A stretch of 16,578 bases of DNA from Gammaproteobacteria bacterium RBG_16_37_9 (lineage in GTDB: Bacteria > Pseudomonadota > Gammaproteobacteria > UBA9339), in contig MGXJ01000020.1 of assembly GCA_001801345.1 (NCBI GenBank), positions 1-16,578 of the forward strand. The letters run 5' to 3'. The position numbers and the translations under genes are program-made. Below the pieces are notes generated by a model, which ran no database searches, was not told the origin of the DNA, and saw only the letters and a list, made by a program, of their open reading frames with translations. Of the stretch, positions 1-5,502 are shown in pieces. The stretch's first letter is position 1, and each line of letters starts with the position of its first letter.

Positions 1-1399
1 CTTTTACTGCTTTTTCTGCCGCTTCTTTTGTCGCTTTTTCTGCTTTTGCTGCTTTTTCTGCTACTTCTTTTGTGCTCGTTTTTACATTTTCATCTTTTTC
101 TTTTTTCTTTTCTTCTGCTTCTTCTGCTGCTTTTGCTGCCGCCGCTGCTTTTGTTGCTTCCTCTGCCGCTTTTGTTGCAGCTTCTGCTGCTATTTTTGTC
201 GCTATTTCTGCTTGCGCTGCTGTTTCTGCTACTTTTTGTGTGTTCTCTTTTACAATTCCTTCTTTTTTTCCTTTTTCTTCTTTTGCAATTCTTACTGCTT
301 CTTCTTTATTTTCAACTTCTTTTTCTAGAGCCCCAATTTCTCCTGCTGTTTTTCCAGCTGTTTTTCCAGCCGTTTTTCCAGCCTCTCTTGCTGCTATCGC
401 CGCTTCTAATTTTTTTTCTGCTTCTTCTACTGCTGCTGTTGCTTCTGTTAATGCTGTTGTTGCTTTTGTTAATGCTGTTTCTGCGTTTATTTTTGCTGTA
501 TCCGCTTCTATTTTTGCTGCACCTGCTTTATCTGCTACTACTTTTGCTTCTTCTGCTACTGTTGTTGCTTCTTCTGCTACTGTTGTTGCTTTTTCTGCTG
601 CTTTTGTTGCTTCATCTGCATCATTTTTTGCTGTTTCTAATTTTTTTTCTGCGCCTATTACTTCTTTTTCTGCGTTACTTGCGTTATTTGCTGCTTCTAC
701 AGCGCGTGTTTCTGCGGCATCTGCTAGTGTTTTTACTGCTTCTGCTGCTTTTGTCGCTTCTGTTACTGCTTTTGCTACCTCTTCCTCTAGTTTTTTTGCT
801 TTTTCTGTCGCTTCCTTCACTACCTCTTTTATTTTTTCTACAGCTTTTTCAGCTATTTTTGTTAATATTGTTATTGCATCTTGCCCTGCTAAACTTGATA
901 CATCTACTCCAATTGCTATTGCTTCTGCTCTAGCCGCTAAGGCTTCTGCCTTTGTTTTTTCTTCTTTTTCTAGTGTTGCTCTTTTTGATTCTAAATTTTT
1001 TAAAAACTCTTTTGCGTCCCTTAGTAAACTAGATCGTATAACTCGCGCTCTTCGAAGAAGGTCTGTTATCGCTTTACTGTTCTTCCCAAAAGAAGTATCA
1101 AATTGTTTAAGTATTACATATTTTTCTCCTGCAGCTATGTTGATTGCTTTGTCTAATTCTCCTTCAAATGCAGCTCGTAGCTGCACAACATACTGATCTT
1201 TATCGACTTTCCCTTTCTTATCAAACGGTATCTTTTGTCCTGTTCTGGGATTAGTAGCATTTAAAAGTGCAGTTCTTATTGCTCCTTTTGCTCCTCCTTT
1301 TTTAGCATCAACTATACGCAACGACCCTACAAATGTATCTACGTGGCTTTCTATTGCTGTGTCTAATTTTTGTTCTGTTTGTTCTTTACGCGGGGCCAT
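1..1399 (-). CDS. Ala/Lys/Glu-rich coiled-coil protein, 3' end outside the window
   Basis: Reading leftward from the ATG at 1399, the frame stays open for 466 codons to the window edge, so the gene is partial at its C-terminus. An excellent ribosome-binding site (GAGGTGA) lies four bases upstream. Residues 1 to about 110 (start MAPRKEQTEQKLDTAIESHV) have mixed composition and look globular. From about residue 140 onward the protein is almost only A, K, E, T, V with a seven-residue rhythm (for example TTVAEEATTVAEEA), typical of a long helical coiled coil. There is also a GKTAGKTAGKTAG stretch. No signal peptide or membrane segment is seen. Codons end overwhelmingly in A (GCA, AAA, GAA, ACA, ATA), unlike the neighbouring housekeeping genes. 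I do not recognise the family. A secreted effector, a surface or cytoskeletal filament, or an LEA-like protein are all possible. The gene is certain as an open frame; its function is unknown. Confidence 0.85.
   Translation of the reverse strand, partial: MAPRKEQTEQKLDTAIESHVDTFVGSLRIVDAKKGGAKGAIRTALLNATNPRTGQKIPFDKKGKVDKDQYVVQLRAAFEGELDKAINIAAGEKYVILKQFDTSFGKNSKAITDLLRRARVIRSSLLRDAKEFLKNLESKRATLEKEEKTKAEALAARAEAIAIGVDVSSLAGQDAITILTKIAEKAVEKIKEVVKEATEKAKKLEEEVAKAVTEATKAAEAVKTLADAAETRAVEAANNASNAEKEVIGAEKKLETAKNDADEATKAAEKATTVAEEATTVAEEAKVVADKAGAAKIEADTAKINAETALTKATTALTEATAAVEEAEKKLEAAIAAREAGKTAGKTAGKTAGEIGALEKEVENKEEAVRIAKEEKGKKEGIVKENTQKVAETAAQAEIATKIAAEAATKAAEEATKAAAAAKAAEEAEEKKKEKDENVKTSTKEVAEKAAKAEKATKEAAEKAVK
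345..380 (-). repeat. 12-bp in-frame tandem triplication (GKTA repeat)
   Basis: Three adjacent 12-bp units (345-356, 357-368, 369-380) differ by one base and encode repeated G-K-T-A within the coiled-coil gene. The length is a multiple of three, so copy-number change would keep the frame. Confidence 0.85.
546..587 (-). repeat. 21-bp in-frame tandem duplication (one coiled-coil heptad)
   Basis: Two perfect 21-bp copies (546-566 and 567-587) encode the same seven residues (an ATTVAEE-type heptad) inside the coiled-coil gene. This shows directly that the protein has grown by heptad duplication. Confidence 0.85.
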
Positions 1400-1524
1400 A
1401 AAATCACCTCATAAAAAAATTTCATTTATTCAATCTAAATTCAAAAATTGGAGTATGGCAAAAACCTGTTTGTAGCGATCTTTTTGTCACCATTTGTGCT
1501 CGACATAAGGATCTCTCCCCATGC

Positions 1525-1640
1525 TGTCATCCTCGCGCTTGACACGAGGATCTACTATGCAGTGTTGAGATCCTCGGATCGGTGCTTCGCTTGTCCGAGG
1601 ATGACACCTAATACGCTTCGATTGTCCGAGGATGACACCT
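1525..1640. repeat. Compound palindromic repeat (double hairpin) with a 31-bp partial duplication
   Basis: The unit from 1525 to 1606 starts TGTCATCCTCG and ends CGAGGATGACA. It contains two hairpins in a row, one with stem CCTCG/CGAGG and one with stem CCTCGGA/TCCGAGG. The right end (from GCTTCG at 1584) is repeated with a period of 31 bp (from 1615) up to just before the stop of the next gene. The same architecture recurs at 11510-11581. No gene is supported between 1400 and 1648; a short open frame across these hairpins is dismissed as repeat-derived. Confidence 0.8.
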
Positions 1641-1648
1641 ACTCCCAC

Positions 1649-2263
1649 CTACTCCGCGCCAGAAACTTTATCATTAACTTTACGCTTAACGGGTGTGCGC
1701 TCCCAAACTAATCCATTATCTTTAAAATGCTTAACCAGACGATCGTAACATCTTTCGTCATTTGCATCTGGGCTATAACCGCTAATATCAAATCCATATT
1801 TTTTGGATTCTATCCAAATAAAACGCTGCATCATTTTGGTGCCAGCGATTAATTCAACCGCTGACCAACCTTTTTCGGCAATAAGATCTGCGATTTCAGA
1901 AACCGTAATTATCTGGCTGCCAATTCCGCTACTACCGCTTCCGCCACCACTTGATCCAGCATCACCACTGCTTGATCCATCTTTTTTCTTAGGTTTGGCA
2001 TCATGTGGAGCAGATGTGCTTATGGCTTCGCCATAATCATGAATTATCCAACCTGTAGATGCTGTAACAAAATTTATAGTTGTTTCTTCAGTAAATATTG
2101 CATTAACATTAACTAGTTGTAAAAAGGGATAAAAAGCATCACAAATATACTCAACGTTAGCATGAAGTTCCGATCCCAAGTTCTTGGGTAAACTTATGCC
2201 TAGACTGCGTTGTGCCCAGGGATTAGAAATTAATTTAGGAACTGATGATGATTCCGTAGCCAT
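1649..2263 (-). CDS. Two-part protein with C-terminal LPD7-like domain
   Basis: A 204-residue protein. The ATG at 2263 has a GGGAAG ribosome-binding site six bases upstream and a credible promoter further up. Residues 1-95 form an unrecognised domain without signal peptide or membrane segment. Residues 96-117 are a Ser/Gly linker. Residues 118-185 read IITVSEIADLIAEKGWSAVE, then a GTKMMQRFIWIESKKYGFDI segment followed by SGY-P. From memory this resembles the large polyvalent protein-associated domain LPD7, which typically shows a GW..I.. segment, then F/W.EA...G....GY.P. LPD7 is known from relaxases and from polyvalent proteins of mobile elements; here it stands in a small non-relaxase protein. 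The tail (185-204) is basic. The gene is divergent from bamE. The domain assignment is tentative, and the cellular role is unknown. Confidence 0.75.
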   Translation of the reverse strand: MATESSSVPKLISNPWAQRSLGISLPKNLGSELHANVEYICDAFYPFLQLVNVNAIFTEETTINFVTASTGWIIHDYGEAISTSAPHDAKPKKKDGSSSGDAGSSGGGSGSSGIGSQIITVSEIADLIAEKGWSAVELIAGTKMMQRFIWIESKKYGFDISGYSPDANDERCYDRLVKHFKDNGLVWERTPVKRKVNDKVSGAE

Positions 2264-2305
2264 AAAAACTTCCCGTTACTGTATTTGCAAAGATACGACA
2301 AGCAC

Positions 2306-2334
2306 ATTGTAACAAATTACTATTTGATTTACAA
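2306..2334 (-). promoter_or_regulatory. Candidate sigma-70 promoter for the LPD7-like gene
   Basis: On the minus strand, a -35 element TTGTAA (2334-2329, four of six consensus bases) is separated by exactly 17 bases from a -10 element TACAAT (2311-2306, five of six). Transcription would start near 2299, leaving a leader of about 35 bases before the ATG at 2263. The assignment rests on sequence only. Confidence 0.45.
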
Positions 2335-2396
2335 AAAACCTCCGGTTATCATTCGTTGGATCTAGTTTATTAAATTTTATATGAGGCCTCTCCAAT

Positions 2397-2699
2397 ATGC
2401 GCAAACCTATTTTTTTGATTTTTGTGGCTATGCTTTTATTGCCTGGCTGTGGCAAACTGCATCCATACTGCGTTGATATACAACAGGGAAATATCATAGA
2501 TACTGCCATGATAGCAAAACTACATCTTGGTATGAATAAATCAGAAGTTAATGATACTTTAGGGACACCCGTGCTGAAAGATATGTTCGATACTGACACC
2601 TGGATCTATGCATATACCAATCAAATAGGTGGCGGAAAAATCGAGAAAAAGAAACTAATCCTTAGGTTTAAAAACTCTAAGTTGGTTGAGATAAAATAG
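2397..2699 (+). CDS. bamE: BamE (SmpA/OmlA) outer-membrane assembly lipoprotein
   Basis: BamE is a small lipoprotein subunit of the BAM complex, which inserts beta-barrel proteins into the outer membrane; it acts at the periplasmic face. The 100-residue product has a lipoprotein signal peptide with lipobox L-P-G-C, giving Cys18 as the lipidated residue. The family signature follows: DIQQGN (27-32), L-H-L-G-M (42-46), LGTP (55-58) and the W69-Y71 pair, matching E. coli BamE closely through this core. The C-terminus is slightly shorter than in E. coli. The start lies ten bases after a GAGG, and no better Met precedes the signal peptide. smpB lies downstream, an arrangement seen in other gammaproteobacteria. 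The stop codon overlaps the left tip of the following palindrome. Confidence 0.93.
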   Translation: MRKPIFLIFVAMLLLPGCGKLHPYCVDIQQGNIIDTAMIAKLHLGMNKSEVNDTLGTPVLKDMFDTDTWIYAYTNQIGGGKIEKKKLILRFKNSKLVEIK

Positions 2700-2842
2700 A
2701 GTTCTTTCAAAACCTGCGTCTTTTGTCATACTACTGCGTTGCGCATTCCCTCGCAATGCTCATTTACCTAGAAGTAAACTCCGCTTGCTCGCTTCATGCG
2801 CGCCTTGTATTATGCCAAAATACTAGGTTTTAAAAGAACTCT
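2698..2842. repeat. 145-bp imperfect palindrome between bamE and smpB
   Basis: The outer arms at 2698-2715 and 2825-2842 are inverted copies over 18 bases with one mismatch (right arm AGGTTTTAAAAGAACTCT). Inner segments also pair: TTTTGTCATA against TATGCCAAAA, GCGCAT against ATGCGC, and TTTAC/GTAAA flanking the centre near 2770. The whole unit could fold into one long hairpin. It fills the bamE-smpB gap and starts on the bamE stop codon. It looks like an inserted palindromic element rather than a simple terminator, as no T-run follows. Confidence 0.75.
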
Positions 2843-2860
2843 AATAAATAAAATTATTAA

Positions 2861-3313
2861 ATGTCAGACCAAATAGCAAACAACCGCAAAGTTCGACATG
2901 ACTATCAAATAGAACAAACCTTTGAAGCCGGAATAGTCCTTGCTGGCTGGGAGGTTAAGAGCTTGCGCGACGGGAAAGCGCAACTTTCTGAAAGCCATAT
3001 TATAATCAAAGGCGGAGAAGCATTTTTATTAAACGCTCACATAGCTCCTCTAAAAACCGTTTCTACCCACATCACAGCTATTCCAGATCGCACTCGTAAA
3101 CTGCTACTTAACAAAAGAGAATTAGATAAATTAATTGGGTCCGTTGAGCGCAAAGGTTATACACTTGTGCCGCTTAACCTCCATTGGAAAAACAATAAAG
3201 TTAAAGTAGATATAGCACTAGCTAAGGGCAAAAAACACTATGACAAACGGGAAACCGAAAAGCGTCGCGACTGGGAGCGGGAAAAACAGAAGCTGGTGAA
3301 GCTGAGGAAATGA
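2861..3313 (+). CDS. smpB: SsrA-binding protein SmpB
   Basis: SmpB binds tmRNA and delivers it to stalled ribosomes in trans-translation, which tags incomplete proteins for degradation and frees the ribosome. The 150-residue length is close to the usual 155-160. Family motifs are all present: NRK-x-RHDY (8-15), GWEVKSLR (29-36), RTRKLLL (77-83), RKGYTLVPL (97-105), KVKVDIALAKGKKHYDKRE (113-131) and the basic C-terminal tail (134-150) that enters the mRNA channel. The ATG at 2861 has only a weak, A/T-rich ribosome-binding region. The gene for tmRNA, often nearby, is not in the window. The 3' end overlaps the following HTH gene frame. Confidence 0.97.
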   Translation: MSDQIANNRKVRHDYQIEQTFEAGIVLAGWEVKSLRDGKAQLSESHIIIKGGEAFLLNAHIAPLKTVSTHITAIPDRTRKLLLNKRELDKLIGSVERKGYTLVPLNLHWKNNKVKVDIALAKGKKHYDKRETEKRRDWEREKQKLVKLRK

Positions 3314-3315
3314 TT

Positions 3316-3567
3316 ATGCTAACAAAATTTGGTAACCCATACATTCCACAAAAAAATTATATTGATTTTGATCCATCTGATTTTATCAAAAATAGAATTG
3401 CTTTGGCGCGCATGAAGGCAAAAATAACTCAAACATCTTTGGCCAAATCTCTCAACGTATCACAAGCCTATATTAGCAAGATTGAAAATGACGAATATAA
3501 GATAACTGAAAAACTATTTGCAAAGGTTAATGGCGTTATTGAAAAAATAAGTAAAGGCGTCAAGTAA
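3316..3567 (+). CDS. Small XRE/Cro-CI-type helix-turn-helix protein
   Basis: An 83-residue DNA-binding protein consisting of little more than one HTH_3 domain. The helix-turn-helix lies at about residues 24-57: RIALARMKAKITQTSLAKSL, then NVSQAYISKIENDEY, the classic Q-x-x-L-A…S-x-x-Y-I-S-K-I-E pattern. An upstream ATG at 3310 would overlap the smpB stop as ATGA but sits only two bases from the GAGG. The ATG at 3316 is eight bases from it and is preferred. The size resembles HigA-type antitoxins or solitary phage-like regulators, but no toxin gene adjoins: upstream is smpB, downstream a repeat and the convergent argS. Its position makes co-transcription with smpB likely. The target is unknown. 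Confidence 0.85.
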   Translation: MLTKFGNPYIPQKNYIDFDPSDFIKNRIALARMKAKITQTSLAKSLNVSQAYISKIENDEYKITEKLFAKVNGVIEKISKGVK

Positions 3568-3568
3568 T

Positions 3569-3625
3569 GAGGCTGTTGCAATCCAAACCTTCGTGTCATC
3601 CTCGGGCGTAGACCCGAGGATGACA
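3569..3625. repeat. Solitary GAGGCTGTTGCAA terminus plus 32-bp hairpin
   Basis: Position 3569 begins GAGGCTGTTGCAATCC, the terminal sequence that bounds the MITE-like element at 11442-11628. Next comes a 32-base hairpin (3594-3625) with perfect 13-bp stems TGTCATCCTCGGG/CCCGAGGATGACA and loop CGTAGA. It lies between the convergent HTH gene and argS and could terminate or protect both transcripts, though no T-run follows on either strand. A matching right terminus is not visible. Confidence 0.75.
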
Positions 3626-3638
3626 GTAGGAGAACCCC

Positions 3639-5369
3639 CTACATCTGTTCAACAACTTCAATCCCAAGCAAATTCAAACTCACCTTGAGAATTTCTGAGG
3701 TCAGCGCCGCAAAAGCCAAACGGCTATCATGTTGCTTTTGATTAGCGGCTTTCATAATTGGACAATTCTCATAAAAACGCATGAATAATACGGCAAGATC
3801 GTATATATAACTGCAAATATAATGGGGATAATTCTCATTTGCCGCTTGCAAAAGACGATCGGCAAACTTTACTAAATGGACCGCTAAATTATGTTCATCA
3901 ATTTGGGTAATTATTACTTGGTGATTTAAGTAATGTTCCATAGGCAGATTGGCCTTTCTAAAAATACTGCTGATTCGCACATATGCATATAACATATAGG
4001 GTGCTGTATTGCCCTCAAAAGCAAGCATTTTATCGAAATTAAAAACATAATCGCAAACTCGATTCTTAGATAAATCAGCATATTTCATCGCGGCGATACC
4101 TAAAACGTCGGCTAATTTATTTATTTCAATTTCTGACCACTGAGAATTACGCCCACGAATTATTGTTGCAGCACGCTGCACCGCTTCATCAATCAAAGTT
4201 ATTAATTTTACCGTATCGCCCGAACGAGTCTTAAATGGCTTATTATCTTCCCCAAGCATGGTGCCAAAAGCCACATGTTCCATAATGGTTTCTGGTCTTA
4301 CCATTTTGGCTTTTTTTACTGCGGCAAACAGTTGCTTTAAATGCAACGCTTGGCGAGCATCGACAACATACACCAAATGATCTGCATGTAAATTTTGGAC
4401 TCGATCATAAATCGCTGCAATGTCAGTGGTTGAATATAAATAAGCGCCATCTTTCTTTTGAATAATAAACGGTGTTTCATCTTTTACATCTAATTCACCT
4501 GGTGCAAAAAAAACACATTTAGCGCCATCGCTATCTACTGCTATTTTTTTTGCGATTAAATCATTAACTACCATGGGCAACAAATCGTTGTATGCACTTT
4601 CACCCACAGCATCTTCGCGAGTTAATTTGGTTTTTAATCGATCATACACTCCTTGACAGTGATCAAGAGAAACTGCAACAAATTGTTTCCATAAGGCAAG
4701 AATTTTGCTATCCCCTGACTGCAATTTAACCACGTATTCTCGTGCATGATCAGCAAATTCTTGATCTTCATCAAAACGAGTTTTAGCTTTGCGATAAAAA
4801 TCTTCTAAATCACTTAATTCCAAAGTAATATCAGAGTTATCTTGTTTTATTTCGACTAGATAAGCCATGAGCATACCAAATTGGGTGCCCCAATCACCAA
4901 CGTGATTACGCCGAATTACTTCATGACCTAAAAATTCATACAAACGCACCAAAGCATCGCCGATAATAGTGCTTCTTAAATGGCCAACATGCATCTCTTT
5001 GGCTAAATTAGGCGAGGAATAATCGACAACTACTTTACGGCACTTGGCTGCGGTAACTTTCAGTAAATCCTTATTTAAAACTTGATTTAAATATTCGTTA
5101 GATAGAGTAATGTTGATAAATCCTGGACCAGCTACTTCTAATTTGGCAATAACATTCTTGGTGTCGACTTGTTCGACAATTTTTGTTGCTAGTTCGCGAG
5201 GGTTGGCTTTTAGATTTTTGGCTATCGCCATCACGCCGTTAACTTGATAGTCGCCAAATTCTGGTTTACTTGATTCGTGTAAAACTACGGGAAATGACGC
5301 ATCAAAGCCTAGCTTTTCAAAAGCAGCTTTAAATCTTTGTTCTAGTAATTTTAAAATGGTAGTTGTCAT
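3639..5369 (-). CDS. argS: Arginyl-tRNA synthetase
   Basis: ArgS charges tRNA-Arg with arginine in the cytoplasm. From the ATG at 5369 the product has 576 residues, against 577 in E. coli. The N-terminal domain carries KPEFGDYQVNG (35-45) and EVAGPGFINI (78-87). The class I active site follows as DYSSPNLAKEMHVGH (116-130), with HVGH as the HIGH signature. The KMSKS-equivalent loop is FGTMLGEDNKPFKTR (368-382). The C-terminal part is the helical anticodon-binding (DALR) domain. The same frame stays open upstream to an ATG at 5495, but those 42 residues (including CHPERSEGS) are encoded by palindromic repeats and are absent from the family. The chosen ATG is itself inside a repeat stem and lacks a ribosome-binding site, so the real mode of initiation is uncertain. 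The gene lies downstream of the antiporter gene on the same strand. Confidence 0.95.
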   Translation of the reverse strand: MTTTILKLLEQRFKAAFEKLGFDASFPVVLHESSKPEFGDYQVNGVMAIAKNLKANPRELATKIVEQVDTKNVIAKLEVAGPGFINITLSNEYLNQVLNKDLLKVTAAKCRKVVVDYSSPNLAKEMHVGHLRSTIIGDALVRLYEFLGHEVIRRNHVGDWGTQFGMLMAYLVEIKQDNSDITLELSDLEDFYRKAKTRFDEDQEFADHAREYVVKLQSGDSKILALWKQFVAVSLDHCQGVYDRLKTKLTREDAVGESAYNDLLPMVVNDLIAKKIAVDSDGAKCVFFAPGELDVKDETPFIIQKKDGAYLYSTTDIAAIYDRVQNLHADHLVYVVDARQALHLKQLFAAVKKAKMVRPETIMEHVAFGTMLGEDNKPFKTRSGDTVKLITLIDEAVQRAATIIRGRNSQWSEIEINKLADVLGIAAMKYADLSKNRVCDYVFNFDKMLAFEGNTAPYMLYAYVRISSIFRKANLPMEHYLNHQVIITQIDEHNLAVHLVKFADRLLQAANENYPHYICSYIYDLAVLFMRFYENCPIMKAANQKQHDSRLAFAALTSEILKVSLNLLGIEVVEQM

Positions 5370-5441
5370 CCCGAGCACAGCGAGGGATCTCCATGGTAAG
5401 AATCCACACCAAGGAGATCCCTCGCTGCGCTCGGGATGACA
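5364..5441. repeat. Palindromic repeat with 29-bp arms covering the argS start codon
   Basis: Arms 5364-5392 and 5413-5441 are complementary with one mismatch (termini TGTCATCCCGAG and CTCGGGATGACA; loop 5393-5412). The left terminus supplies the minus-strand ATG used as the argS start (5369-5367). It belongs to the GATGACA-ended hairpin class seen elsewhere here but has a longer, different stem. Confidence 0.85.
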
Positions 5442-5450
5442 CCCTCTTTT

Positions 5451-5485
5451 TGCCATCCTCGGGCGAAGACCCGAGGAGGATGACA
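5451..5485. repeat. CCTCGGG/CCCGAGG hairpin between the antiporter gene and argS
   Basis: Stem CCTCGGG (5457-5463) pairs with CCCGAGG (5470-5476) around a six-base loop, followed by AGGATGACA. The extra AG before GATGACA breaks the outer stem, so this copy is slightly degenerate. Together with the adjacent 29-bp-arm palindrome it fills nearly all of the gap. Confidence 0.75.
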
Positions 5486-5502
5486 GTAAGGACATTCTTT
5501 TA

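Noticed and set aside
28..1196. Two long plus-strand open frames (poly-Leu/Phe and Ala/Ser/Phe rich).
   Set aside because: They are the antisense of the A/K/E-rich minus-strand coiled-coil gene, lack ribosome-binding sites and have compositions typical of shadow frames.
1500..1640. CRISPR-like array from the repeated GAGGATGACA units.
   Set aside because: The units are palindromic, irregularly spaced and too few, there are no unique spacers of constant length, and no cas genes are present.
1448..1711. Plus-strand 87-codon open frame.
   Set aside because: It starts at TTG, runs through the palindromic repeats and into the antisense of the LPD7-like gene.
5370..5495. N-terminal 42-residue extension of argS as the annotated start.
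   Set aside because: It is encoded entirely by repeats (includes CHPERSEGS, a common repeat translation) and is absent from the ArgS family. Kept only as a hypothesis in the findings.
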